A DNA stretch of 64,000 nucleotides from Triglochin maritima (Eukaryota; Streptophyta; Magnoliopsida; Alismatales; Juncaginaceae): NCBI GenBank assembly GCA_963682175.1, contig OY821791.1:22537826-22601825 (forward strand). Reading direction: 5' to 3'. Below, piece by piece: positions 34,700-45,511 of this stretch. Made by a program: the position numbers and the translations under genes. Every line of letters begins with the position of its first letter. Position 1 is the stretch's first letter. The notes under the pieces were generated by a model. The model did no database searches. It was not told the origin of the DNA and worked only from the letters and a program-made list of their open reading frames with translations.

Positions 34700-35054
34700 G
34701 CGCGATGTTCGGCCTTGATAGGCGGAAGATGAAGCACAGCCACTTGATCCACATCATCATATCATTGAGGTTGTTAGGCCCCATGAAGTGGAGGGTATAC
34801 CAGCAGAGGTTCGAGGTGAATTGTATTGGAGAGCAGAAGGTAGTCAGCCTCGTGGCAACATTCGAGCACGCATCTTCAACGACATTGAAGGTAACAATGT
34901 TTCAAATTTGACATTAATGTTGAATTTCATATAAATTTTCTAAAAAATATATTATTCTTTTGTAGGACAAACTGATGGGGGTTAGACAACTAAGAACAAA
35001 AGTCGAGGGCCAACTAGAGGTTTGATCTTCTTCCCTCTGCCGGTCATCGGTTTT
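34700..35054 (+). pseudogene. PF03004-type gene of CACTA 2, 5' part
   Basis: The frame reads IIEVVRPHEVEGIPAEVRGE, WRAEGSQPRGNIRARIFNDI, up to a GT donor at about 34890. An acceptor TTTTGTAG ends at about 34964, followed by QTDG...QLRTKVEG and RGPTRGL, a match to the RGPT motif of copy A. It is cut at 35054 by an LTR and resumes at 36477. A stop lies between QTDGG and TTKNKS unless the frame is read one base off. Confidence 0.6.
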
Positions 35055-36476
35055 TGTTGGGAAATTAAAGTTCAAAACTAGCACGACCATGTTCAAGTGG
35101 TGTCAAGTACGGGTCGTGTCTACGAGGAGGGAGTGTGGGTCCTCATCGACCATACTCGAGTGGGGAAAAATGAAGAGTGAGTGGGTGTGTATCTGCACTA
35201 AATTATGCTAATTACAATTTGTAAAATAAATGAGACTAATCCCATAGAAGGTGGAGAATGCATGCAACCATGTAGATGTGTGTGTGTACCGTTGCAGTCT
35301 CATGACATGAATTAATATGGACATCTATAATGACTAATATCCTAAGTGTGTTTCCACATGGATTAAGATTTATCACCATCATTAAAACATACAAAATACT
35401 ACTTAAGATAAGGTTGAAGATAACCACATGCTCACATGTCAATCTTATCTTTTTATCCACTCCAATCTTATCCTCATGTCATCATTCCCCATAATGTGGG
35501 CCCACTAACCGAATCATGTGCTAAGCATCCATTATGACCTTTAATACATCAAAGGCAAGAGTGAGAAACCCATCAAAATGGGTATGGAAATCATTTGAAG
35601 CTCCAAGATTATGATTAAAACATACACGAATCTAACAACATTCACATTTCACATCATTCTCCACCCCCAATGGTGATGGATTACGCACTAATCAACATGT
35701 TAATGAAGGAAACAACAACTTAAAAATTATACATAACAAGTAAAAAAAGACTAGATTAAAACAAGAAGTTAACAACAACTTTGATTAATGATTTTTTTAC
35801 AAGTGTTCTTCTCTTTTCCTCCACTACTCTACTAAACAAGAAATAAAGCTAACCTAATGAGGAGAGGAGGGAAGAAGAAGAAAAAGAAAAAGAAGAAGGG
35901 AAAAAAGAGATTACAAGTGTATTTATAGAAGATTAGAGGGTTTGGATCAATCTGGGCGTAATCATATGGCTATTAATCAAATTTAGATATTTCAGAGTGC
36001 TCTGCCCCAACAACCCGACCCGATGGAGAAATTAGGGGTCAAATGGTCATAACAATCTGCCAATAGCGGATAAAAATCCATGAATGGCGGATCCAGTTGG
36101 TCTGATCCGTATGGAATTTCTCCAGTGGTTTGAGCCCTGGGCTATTGTCTCGAACCAATTTCTGATCCGTATTGTTGAATTACACCTCAGTTCCATCACA
36201 TTATGGCCTTTGTGCACAATATTTTTCTTTACACTTAGGTCTCTCCAGGATTTCACTTGGGTCCCTCCTGACTTTCAGTCCAGTCCTTGGGCATTACAAA
36301 CTGGTTCAGAAACCTTTCAAATCAGTCCATTCTTCTTGCTTTTATGTCCTTTTCACTTCTTTTCTCTTCTTAATTATCTAAACACTGAAATATAAGAAAC
36401 AAATACCTCAGTAGAACAAATATGGGTTAATAAAGGATATATAACATGAATGTACTATATGATATGTTACTAATCA
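35055..36476 (-). mobile_element. Athila-like solo LTR (about 1422 bp) in CACTA 2
   Basis: Aligns with the LTR at 43960-45511: AGCACGACCATGTTCAAGTG then GTCAAGTACGGGTCG at the start; TCATTAAAACATACAA near 35380; CTCCACCCCCAATGGTGATG near 35660; CTTTTATGTCCTTTTCACTT near 36340; ending TAATCA. Flanks GTTTT and GTTCC agree at only three of five bases. The coding frame of the CACTA gene stops at one border and resumes at the other, which supports the limits. A purine-rich AGAAGAAGAAAAAG tract lies at 35872-35915. Confidence 0.7.
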
Positions 36477-37983
36477 GTTCCAAATTCAATTGATGGACGA
36501 CTTTGTTCTGGTTGGCCCTTGTGGGGAGACGTTGAACACAAGTATGGCATTGTTGGCCAAACAACCAGAGTTGTGCCATTGAATGTGAAGATGGTACATC
36601 AGAGTCATCAATCATTTGTGGACTCGTGGGATATATTCTTCTGGCACGTCTTGGTTTGTTATTTATTGTGTTTCAAATTTAATTAATGTTAAATTGGGTC
36701 ATTGACGAATTATTATATGTTATTCGTAGGATTTTTTTTGTTTTCGGTAATTGTCTGAACGTTTGGCAGTATTGTTTTCATAAAATTGGTGATTTCCTTA
36801 GAGATTACCAATATGTGGTGAAAAAGAAATATTATACCCCCTTCGAGACAAATGAAGGGTGGATTGCTTATTTATCCTTGAAAGGAGATGTGAGGGTTCA
36901 ACCCGACCAATTCCTTCGGCAGTGTGCGGAATGGACCATTGAAAATGTGAAGGTATAATTTTTTTGGTTCTTCAAATACTTAATTTGTTTACATGTAATA
37001 CTAATTCTTTTGCTTAAATGTTTTTCATTTTTGGTAGACAAATGCGTTAACGAACAACATTAATCGTGGTTGCAAGAAGATTAACACCACAAGACAAGAT
37101 CTAAAACCTTCTCCAACAAGATAAAACGTCATGTAAGTTTTAGTTTTGTACAGTTGTTTAGAATTTTGTGTTTCAATATGTATTTTTATAAATGGCATTT
37201 GACTTATTATTTGTTTTAATCTTTAGATAAATATTGTCTGCATTCTTATTTTGCATAGATTGTTTTTTTATTAAATAATTAGGTGGATGAGAATGAAATC
37301 GCGAGACCTATCACCAAACTTATAAAAATGGCTCTTTGTTATACCAATGAACCACGAATGACAAGTTTGAAACTTCTACAAGACAAAATTAAGTTTTATT
37401 GGTAGCTTTTGAATATAATAACATATTCGAAATGATGTAGGTTGAAATGTAAGAATTATCTAGCCAAAATACACACAATAAACATTAACGCAAGAGTTAG
37501 GTGAGTGTTCAAAGGTGAAGCCTCGTGATGTGATTGAGGAGGAAGCAATAGAATAAATATTAGGGAAAGAGAAGACTTATCGAATGTGCGGTGCTGGCAT
37601 TGGAGCCTACAAGATAGGCAAGCCATCGACTGGTCCACATAGCAACGTACACGTTGAGCATCTTCAAATAAAAGTTTCGCAATCGGTATCAGTTGTAAGT
37701 GTATTCTTTACTGTCTATGTTTATCTTACAAGTAAAATATATGAAAAATAATTTTCATTTGCATTGTAGGAGGAGCACGAGAAGTTGAAGGGTCAAGTCG
37801 CAAAGTTGATGGTATCTCAGTTTAGAGGATTTCAGGTATGTAGTTGGTTTCTTTAATTTCCTAAAATAAAATATATGTTTTTCAACTAATTAAATCCATT
37901 TTCTTTTGTAGAGTGGTGACATCGATACGTCTTCCCAACATAACAAAGATCCATCAGCGGATCAGACTTCTTCTAAGCCTTAG
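36477..37983 (+). pseudogene. PF03004-type gene of CACTA 2, 3' part
   Basis: Exons on the + strand: about 36477-36640 (VPNSIDGRLCSGWPLWGDVE, VGQTTRVVPLNVKMVHQSHQ); about 36728-36953 (WQYCFHKIGDFLRDYQYVVK, KKYYTPFETNEGWIAY, QFLRQCAEWTIENVKV) with donor GTATAA; 37038-37125 (TNALTNNINRGCKKIN); about 37283-37405 (DENEIARPITKLIKMALCYT); about 37560-37695 (KMCGAGIGAYKIGKPSTGPH-like, HVEHLQIKVS); 37770-37836 (EEHEKLKGQVAKLMVSQFRG); and 37912-37983 (GDIDTSSQHNKDPSADQTSS, then stop). The order of a WxxF/KKYYxPF block, a long acidic middle and a C-terminal coiled-coil with HxxVHVEHLQ is that of plant CACTA TnpA-like proteins. Several stops (e.g. after about 37120 and 37400) mark it as a pseudogene. Confidence 0.7.
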
Positions 37984-38227
37984 GTTGTACATTTTTGTTG
38001 GTTTTATGATTTTATTTAGTATGACTTATGAATTTTTGTGAATAATATATATTGTCTTCCAAATGACTTGGGAAAAATAGATATTGTCTTCGTATGAGTT
38101 ATAGATTTTAATCAATATTTTTGTGAATGATGTGAATGGATTCGTGGCATTTGATCTAGATTTATATTGCAGGTTGTATATATAAACTCGATATGGATGT
38201 GGTTAATTACTAACTATTTTTTGTAGT

Positions 38228-38623
38228 AGGCACTACTATTGCCGAGGGAATTTCTGTCGGCAATAGTGGCCCCAATATTTGGCAGTCAATGGAATTTCTG
38301 TTGGTAATAGTAGCTCCAATATATTTGGTGGCCGACGGAATATCCGTCGGCAATAGTAGCGCCAAATATTTTTAGCCGATGTAATACAATTTCAGGCCGA
38401 TGAAATTCCGTTGGTGGAGAAGTAATGTGCACCTTGTTGGACGTGGTATTTTTGGCGTGAAAATTTGGACTTCCTGACAGAAATTTTGTCGACACTGTTC
38501 TTTTGAATTGCGTCTAAAGCAGGCACGCCGACGGAATTTTTGTCAGGATGACTCAATGTCGACAGAATAGAGCCCTTTTGCAAATGGAACCATCTGTTGG
38601 CAAATACCCTATTTGTAGTAGTG
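38228..38623. repeat. 3' subterminal repeats of CACTA 2
   Basis: Several copies of GGAATTTCYGTCGGCAATAG-type units, direct and inverted (near 38250, 38295, 38335, 38400, 38530), then the terminal repeat. A second CACTACTATTGCC at 38231 looks like another CACTA end, so a small element of 38231-38623 is an alternative reading. Confidence 0.7.
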
Positions 38624-38654
38624 TTTCCTACAAAACAAAAACAATGAAAAGTAG

Positions 38655-38964
38655 TATTGATTGTATAGAAAACATATGTCATGCCTCAAATGCTGAATCA
38701 CATGCATTAATTCTTCCATATTCTTCTTCGGTTAAACCACACATTAGAATGTTCATGAGTTTAACATTCATTTGAACATGGCTAGTTCATCATCATTCAT
38801 GAGTTCAAGTTCTTTATTTAGAATGTATGGATTTTGAAGAAACATCCATAACTTAACATCATAAGACTGAATGAAAGTTATCATGCATTTCTTCCGATAT
38901 GCATAATTTGTTCAATCAAACAAAGAGGACAACCGGTGTGAAATCCCTCGCGTTGTTGGGTCAT
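38655..38964 (-). pseudogene. Fragment of Sirevirus/copia gag
   Basis: On the - strand from the ATG at 38964: a broken start (MTQQR...EGFHTGCP), then ITFIQSYDVKLWMFLQNPYI, LNKELELMNDDELAMFK, a stop, LMNILMCGLTEEEYGRINAC and DSAFEA. This is the conserved N-terminal part of gag in Sirevirus-type elements. It breaks off at about 38655, next to CACTA 4 intron sequence. All downstream genes are lost. Confidence 0.7.
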
Positions 38965-39001
38965 TGCTACAAATGTTAATTTGTTTAGATGCAATCTACG
39001 A

Positions 39002-39016
39002 GGCTCTGATACCAAA
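39002..39016 (-). promoter_or_regulatory. Primer-binding site, initiator-Met tRNA type
   Basis: On the - strand TTTGGTATCAGAGCC directly follows the LTR end at 39017. It marks the LTR as a 5' LTR. Confidence 0.85.
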
Positions 39017-39788
39017 TGTAGGATCTATAAGGCCCTAATATTAGTCTAAAAGGATATACTAATTACATTCTAGAAAATAGGATAAGCAATTTTAAAGCTA
39101 GAACAATAAAACTAAAAGAGAGATATACAAACCACAACACTGGATGTATAGAGGTTTGGATCCAACCACCGGATCCTAGTCCTCTCTTACGAATTTGCTC
39201 ATCCTCGAGCAACTTCGCATCCTCCACTAATCAGATCTCCATTCTGGGCCGAGATCAAGCCTTTACACTTCAAGCTTTGCGAACAACCTCGCCTAGCTTG
39301 GACCACCTTCTCACAATCCGAGAAGAACTTCACTCCAGAAGCTAGTACAACACTTTGTAGGAAAACTTGAGTAACTTAATGTTGAGCACTTGAATGAATG
39401 ATGAGAACAATGAACTGATTCAAGTGGAAAGATGTGAGCACAAAGGATGTTTAAAGCAAATGAGAGTAGTAAGAGAATATGAGCTTAGGGAAAGGATTGA
39501 TAACCTTGTAAGTTTGTTCTATAGGAGTTAAGTGTGAGACTTCTATAGGTTTCCTAAGGGTCATGCAATGCAATACATCAAGATTCAAGTGTCAAGTTAC
39601 ATTATAATCCTAAGAACAAGAAATATAAAACCTTTATACTCTTCAACTTCATTTGTTGTCTTGATCCACACTTGTTTCCTGAAATACAATATATGTGTAC
39701 TATATGCAGGATTATGATGTACATGTATTTATTGATAAGTTGATTAATCACCAAAATTGATTAATGATTATTAGACAAAAAGCCAACA
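39017..39788 (-). mobile_element. 5' LTR of a truncated Sirevirus-like element (772 bp)
   Basis: On the - strand starts TGTTGGCTTTTTGTC and ends ATCCTACA. It shares with 3762-5284 the ends and a stretch from about 39200 to 39340 (GGCCGAGATCAAGCC, TTGCGAACAACCTCGCC, TCACAATCCGAGA). It lacks the GGTCGACC cluster and is about half as long, so it is a different subfamily. Only the 5' LTR, primer site and part of gag remain. Confidence 0.8.
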
Positions 39789-40129
39789 ATGAACATGTCT
39801 CAAATGACTATCAAGAACAATAAAATCAAAATTAGAAGTTTGGAAAGTAGGAATATTTGTTTGATTTGGTTAAAATTAACTGAAAAGTGGACCAAGACCT
39901 TACTACTAGTGGAAATTGAGTTTTAGTTTCAGATATTGTTTAATTTCAAAATAACTTAGTAAATTTAGTAATTTAGTCAATAACAATTTTATAGTGGGTT
40001 TTTTAATTTAAAATGAATTCTATAAACCCCATAAGTAATATATAATTTTTTATGTGGCCACCCATCTATATTATCTAAGGGAAGTTTAGTATCGACAGGT
40101 GGAGGCTTACTTACACATGCCCTTACATA
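39789..40129. other. Background sequence, nothing recognised
   Basis: AT-rich. Its right end CTTACATA (40122-40129) is the left target duplication of the hAT element. Confidence 0.4.
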
Positions 40130-40224
40130 TAGGGGCGGGCCTACGTATAGGCCCACCACTTAATTAAAAGAAAGAGCTGACCCTACCAGCCCACACCCAA
40201 ACCCATTCATCATGTGCATGAGAA

Positions 40225-40411
40225 TTTACTGTCTTTTATCCTGTGGAGTTTAAAGAGAATGATCGTCTGATACTTGAAATTCAACTTGACAACTACATTA
40301 CTCATGTGGGGAAGTCTTCACACTTGCTAGATTTACACAACATGACAAATCTTACAAGAAAGATGGTCGAAAACAAACTCGATGTGGTGTATCCTCAAGT
40401 TTATTTGTTTA
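40225..40411 (+). pseudogene. hAT transposase C-terminal part, left piece
   Basis: Reads YPVEFKENDRLILEIQLDNY, SSHLLDLHNMTNLTRKMVE and VVYPQVYLF. It is similar to the region before the dimerisation domain in the TTF/MYM zinc-finger type of plant hAT-like transposase. No start codon or upstream domain is left. The frame is interrupted at 40412 by the Mutator-like element. Confidence 0.7.
40403..40411. repeat. Target-site duplication ATTTGTTTA, left
   Basis: Nine bases repeated exactly at 42531-42539, typical of Mutator-like insertion. Confidence 0.9.
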
Positions 40412-42530
40412 GGAAAATGATTTATGAACGCAGCGCGTCACGGACGCGCTCTACGTGGACATCCATGTCAGCCCTTACGTGGCCAAAGCATGAATGTTTT
40501 TTTGTTTTTTCTTCCTGATGTCCACTCAAATCACATTAAATGTGTTTCAACTCAGCACGTTCTCTCTCTCCACCCAAATACAAATATGATGACTTTCTTT
40601 CTTTCTTCTTCATTCTTTCTCTCCAGAATAAATCACCATTTCGAGCGAAATATTAGGTCGAAGAAGCGTCTGATGCTGACTCCCAGGATTCTTCACAACG
40701 TAAGCAGTGTGAATGGGACGGTGCGAAGACTTCCTGATGTTCTACATAAATAGGAAATCTGAGATGCTATTTTTTTTCCTAAACATAATTCTTGTGGGGT
40801 AAAATATACAGTGGGAGGTTTGTTGAGTTTGTGCGGGGGTGGCAGGGGGCGGCAGCCCCTGTGGGGTAAAATTATTGTTGTTTTGACATCATATTATTGC
40901 ATTCCATATATTGATTCGTTTATTCCGACAATAATGAAGTCATATATTATTCCGGACTGCAAATACACTTATTCCGGACTGCAAATACACTTATTCCGAT
41001 TCCGTACAGCAAATACACTTATTCCGGACAGCAAATACACTTATTCCGGACAAACTTTATGTTCCGTTTCTGGACACACTTTATTCTTAAACCGGACAAC
41101 AAATACACTTATTCCGGACAACAAATACACTTATTTCGGACAGCAAATACACTTATTCCGGACAAACTTTCTGTTCCGTTTATGGACACACTTTCTTATT
41201 ATTCTGGACAACTACACTTATTCCGGACTGCAAATACACTTATTCCGGACATCAAATACACTTATTCCGGACTGCAAATACACTTATTCCGGACATGAAA
41301 TACACTTATTCCGGACAACAAATCAACTTATTCCGGACAAACTTTATGTTCCGTTTCTGGACACACTTTATTCTTAAACCGGACAACAAATACACTTATT
41401 CCGGACAACAAATACACTTATTTCGGACAGCAAATACACTTATTCCGGACAAACTTTCTGTTCCGTTTATGGACACACTTTCTTATTATTCTGGACAACT
41501 ACACTTATTCCGGACTGCAAATACACTTATTCCGGACATCAAATACACTTATTCCGGACTGTAAATACACTTATTCCGGACATCAAATACACTTATTCCG
41601 GACAACAAATCAACTTATTCCGGACAAACTTTATGTTCCGTTTCTGGACACACTTTATTCTTAAACCGGACAACAAATACACTTATTCCGGACAGCAAAT
41701 ACACTTATTCCGGACAGCAAATACACTTATTCCGGACAAACTTTCTGTTCCGTTTCTGGACACACTTTCTTCTTATTCTGGACAGCTACACTTATTCCGG
41801 ACTGCAAATACACTTATTCCGGACAGCAAATACACTTATTCCGGACAGCAAATCCACTTATTCCGGACAAACTTTATGTTCCGTTTCTGGACACACTTTA
41901 TTCTTAAACCGGACAACAAATACACTTATTCCGGACAAACTTTATGTTCCGTTTCTGGACACACTTTCTTCTTATTCTGGACAACTACACTTATTCCGGA
42001 CTGCAAATACACTTATTCCGGACAGCAAATACACTTATTCCGGACAACAAATCAACTTATTCTGGACAAACTTTATGTTCCGTTTCTGGACACACTTTAT
42101 TCTTAAACCGGACAACAAATACACTTATTCCGGACAACAAATACACTTATTCCGTACAACAATATACACTTATTCCGGACATACACATAACGTAAACAGG
42201 ACAAACACATAATGTAAACTGCACACACACATAAAGTAAGCTAGACAAATTAAGTTGATCCAACGTAAAACTTAAAAACAAATATTTTATTATGATAAGT
42301 GTGGACTCTGCACGAATAATGAGACTGCACGATGTCCTAGGGTCTGCACACTTTCTTATCTGTGTATTGGGAAATGAATCGTTCAACTTAAAGAACCGGC
42401 GTTTTTTAAATAGACCAAAACGCGCGAAGAGAAATTTCGCTGACTGGACGCTGACTCAAAGAAAAATATCTGAGCTGTACAGATCCACGTAAGGCGCGTC
42501 CGTGACGCCTGCGTCCGTCTATCACGGTTC
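40412..42530. mobile_element. Non-autonomous Mutator-like element carrying a 22-bp satellite
   Basis: 2119 bp with an exact 9-bp target duplication. The inverted ends share GCGTCACGGACGCG followed by TACGTGGA (40435-40465 and 42482-42510), with looser similarity out to the borders. There is no transposase. Most of the body (about 40955-42180) is a tandem array. Insertion in a hAT transposase frame gives both borders independently. Confidence 0.85.
40955..42180. repeat. 22-bp tandem repeat with 287-bp higher-order units
   Basis: Basic unit AAATACACTTATTCCGGACA plus GC or AC, 22 bases, dozens of copies. A variant block, GTTCCGTTTCTGGACACACT, interrupts at regular points: the marker CAAACTTTAT recurs at 41051, 41338, 41625, 41868, 41936 and 42066, so the first two steps are exactly 287 bases (13 x 22 + 1) and later ones are shortened. 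Because 22 is not a multiple of three and the unit lacks stops, long open frames run through it (40811-41377, 41633-42106), giving a 22-residue peptide repeat. I regard those as chance. Confidence 0.95.
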
Positions 42531-42539
42531 ATTTGTTTA

Positions 42540-42735
42540 TCAAGTTAGCCTTAATATTGCCGGTAGTAACTTCAACTGTTGAAAGAGCATTCTAAGCTAT
42601 GAAGATATTCAATACTGGGTTTCAGACGTAAATGGTCGATGATTGACTGAATGATTGTGTTATCACGTACATAGAAAATGATTGTTTTCAGTCTATCACG
42701 TACATAGACATGAAGCCACGAAGAATATTATTATA
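42540..42735 (+). pseudogene. hAT transposase C-terminal dimerisation part, right piece
   Basis: Continues from 40411: IKLALILPVVTSTVERAF, a stop where Ser is expected, AMKIFNTGFRRK, then after a one-base shift LNDCVITYIENDCF. This is the conserved hAT C-terminal dimerisation block (LALILPVATATVERSFSAM type). It has two stops and one frameshift. Confidence 0.8.
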
Positions 42736-42783
42736 CCTCCCCCCCTCCCCCCGAAAAATCCTGGATCCACCCCTGCCTACATA

Positions 42784-43954
42784 CATCCTCCACTGACTAC
42801 TAGTGATCGTCTTTAAGGGAAAATCTTTCAAAAAATTTCATGAGACCATAACACAATAAGAAAAGAACATGATAATAGTGGGTAGAGTACGACAATTAGG
42901 TTTCTACTATTGTTTAGGTACAGAGGATTGACAAAATTAGATAATTGGAACACCGACTCAACGTTCTAGCCGCACGACACTAACAATGGCGTGAAGTCGC
43001 GAACATGGCGAGCATACTTAGAATGCTGACTGTGCCCCCTTCAAGAAGTCACTACTTTTCCCATTTCCAAGTCACGGAAAAACCTTGCGGCTATAATGAA
43101 ATGTCGTGGCTAGACGAATTTGCCACTCTGTTTTTTGAAGATTGGGGGATATTTAGATTGGGATAGGATTGCGGTGATGGTGGTGTGAAATATGTTGGTA
43201 TTTTTTTTGCAATCGTAAGGTTTTGTCGATGGAGAAGATGAATTTGATGGAACATTCGTAGCTAAAACCTTACAATATTACAATATATCACTTATATTAA
43301 AACGTTTTGTTTTTCAAATTTTTTTAGAACTTTGGGTTTCCTTAGAAAGTTCTTTGGAAAAATATGTTGGTAGGATGTGTAGAATTTGGATTGAATTGGG
43401 AAAAACTTATATACATTTATAAAAGTAATCAATTAAGTTGCAATTAGAATTGGGTCATGTAGTAATATTTATATACTAATATGAATCTAATGAACATTTA
43501 CTACAAATATTACATATGAAAGAAATTTCATATATGGATCTAATGTATTTATTTTGGTTACACATATTATGTTGCTAAAGTTTCGTACAACTTTTTAAAA
43601 GCCAAAATAAAGGGCACAACAACATCTTGTTTTTACTTTTACATCTTTCTATAGTTAATTTGTGTATAGCGTTAACTTGTAAAAGTTAATATTTGATCAT
43701 ACTAAGTTGAAAAATTAAATCTAACGTTTGGCCATAGTAATAACATGGGTTAATTTGTAAACTTCTAATATGTGTAGAATGACCATAGTATTGTTTAGTT
43801 AAATTAAGGTTATTTCTAAAGTTAAATATTGAATGTTTGTTTGTGCTACATAGATTAGATCTAAATTAATGTTATTTATGTCAATTCACAATTCAAACAT
43901 CGACTTGAAGTCGTTGAAATAAACAAAAAAATCATCAGATTAAAAGTCCATTAT
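42784..43954. other. Background AT-rich sequence, nothing recognised
   Basis: No open frame with a known domain and no clear element ends. It lies between the hAT and Athila-like insertions and may be the oldest host sequence in this part of the window. Confidence 0.4.
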
Positions 43955-43959
43955 CCAAA
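43955..43959. repeat. Target-site duplication CCAAA, left
   Basis: The same five bases follow the other end of the element at 62008-62012. Confidence 0.85.
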
Positions 43960-45511
43960 TGATTGATATGTTTTAATTAAACCGCAAGTGCACGACCGCG
44001 TTGAAGCGGTGACAAATACGGGTCGATCCACAGGGAGGTGTTTCGACTTTAGTTTGTGCGAAGGCAAGTGGGAAAGAAAGGAGAGAAAGGAGTTATGATC
44101 TACACTACATTACAATACAAAAGTAAATGGAAAATAAGCAATAAAACTAAACCCCAAAGGGGGTGGTGAAAAGACTGTGAATACAAAGATATGTGTATGT
44201 GTGTGTGTGTTCAATTAAGCTCATAACAATATGTAGTGCATGAAAATCATAAAACTACATCCAACTTTGCCTCCACATGAATTAAGATAACACAATATCA
44301 TTAAACATACAAGACAATAATTGGAATGAAGCTAAATGAACTCATGTATAAAGACTAACCCTACTATGCCTCCACATGAAATAAGATAGCATATTATCAT
44401 TAAAACATACAAGGCATTAACCAAGGTAAAGGCAACAATAGTACATGCAACTACAAATCATGTTTCATTCATCAATTCCATCCATATCCTCACCTTATCA
44501 TTCCCCATAAAATAGGTCAACTAATCTAAGCATAAGCTAAGCTTCATTCAAGAGCATTAGCATATCAAAGACAAGAGTCAAATCCCATTAAATGGTTATG
44601 GAAATCATATTAGGCTCAAGGGATTAAGATAACACACACCTAATACACCACTTGATCATATCACACATTTCTCCACCCCCAAATGGGGATGGAACTACTC
44701 ACTTATCATTACACTACAACGTACATTAAAATGAAACATTCTACTGACATGAAACTAAACTAAGCAAGCAAGAAATATTAAAGAAACTAAAAGGACATAA
44801 AACAAAAGAAGCATGCAAGCATATGAAAGGAAATTAAACTAAGAAAGAAACAACATAACAAAAGAAAAGCATCTATTATTACTCACTCAATTACAAGTAG
44901 CCTCTCTCCACCAGGGTTTTTTCTTCAAGTCTTTTACTCCTAGTAGAGAGGATGACCGCTAAGAGAGAGATGGGGTACAAGAGAGGAGGGAGAGTTCTAT
45001 TTATAGCCATAGAAAAAGGTAATCCGGGACAATCCCCTGGTATGGGACTAAACAAATACCACAAATAGACTAAACACACTCTAATACACACCCCACATAA
45101 ATCTTAGCGGATCCTAACCAAAAAAGACCGCCAAGTAGTTGTCTTGGACCGCTAATTAGTTGTCTACAGTGTTCAGATCTTTCTGGATTTTCTTCTAGGC
45201 TTTTCTGGATGTATTTGTTGGTCTTTGATGCATCTACTTCGCTTGTTAGAGCTCCGACCCGAATAGAATTGCCAAAATACTCCCCATGGTGGTGTGGAGT
45301 ATTCTTGTTTGCTCATTGGTACTTCTATATTGCATTCAGGTCCTCGAGTCTCTCAACTCAGTCTTTTTTCCTGCTTTTAGGTCGTTTCACGCCTCTTCTC
45401 TTCAAGCCAATTTATTTCTGAAATTCAAACATAAAGCTCGTTACATAGCATTTTTTAGGTGAAAGATAATGGATATAAGATACAAATGTAACCATGAAAT
45501 GATGTCAATCA
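43960..45511 (-). mobile_element. 3' LTR of the Athila-like element (1552 bp)
   Basis: Starts TGATTGATATG and ends GTCAATCA. Contains ACCGCAAGTGCACGACC and GACAAATACGGGTCGAT (43981-44029), shared by four copies in this window. A TG-rich microsatellite lies at about 44188-44212. The part from about 44676 matches the 5' LTR directly; 44161-44740 matches it in inverted form. Confidence 0.9.

Larger units (their letters stand above)
29410..38623 (+). mobile_element. CACTA element 2, with nested insertions
   Basis: 5' end CACTACTACAAAATGGGTAT, and 3' end (reversed from 38623) CACTACTACAAATAGGGTAT, both followed by TT, two mismatches in 22. TTT flanks both sides (29407-29409 and 38624-38626), a 3-bp target duplication but low in complexity. 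The interrupted exon at 29409/38627 independently supports one insertion. Contents: a CT-rich leader, an unrecognised broken reading frame, a PF03004-type gene, and three nested insertions (29663-31087, 33981-34629, 35055-36476). No TNP2 is seen, so it needed an outside transposase. Confidence 0.65.
40130..42775 (+). mobile_element. hAT element remnant with a nested Mutator-like element
   Basis: Ends TAGGGGCGGGC and, reversed, CAGGGGTGGATCC, the usual hAT form (C/TAGGGGYGG). The 8-bp flanks are CTTACATA and CCTACATA (42776-42783), seven of eight identical. Only the C-terminal transposase part remains, so most of the gene is deleted. Without the nested element it is about 520 bp. Confidence 0.8.

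Noticed and set aside
38231..38623. A separate ~390-bp CACTA-type element starting CACTACTATTGCC
   Set aside because: Possible, but the better terminal match to the 38623 end is at 29410, and the interrupted exon supports the larger element.
40811..42106. Long open frames with a 22-residue repeat (KYTYSG, IHLFRT, NTLIPD)
   Set aside because: They are the three frames of a stop-free 22-bp satellite. There is no start context, no conserved non-repeat domain, and the array sits in a non-coding element.
40955..42180. Regular repeats that could suggest a CRISPR-like array
   Set aside because: Units are directly adjacent with no unique spacers, and the context is a plant DNA transposon.
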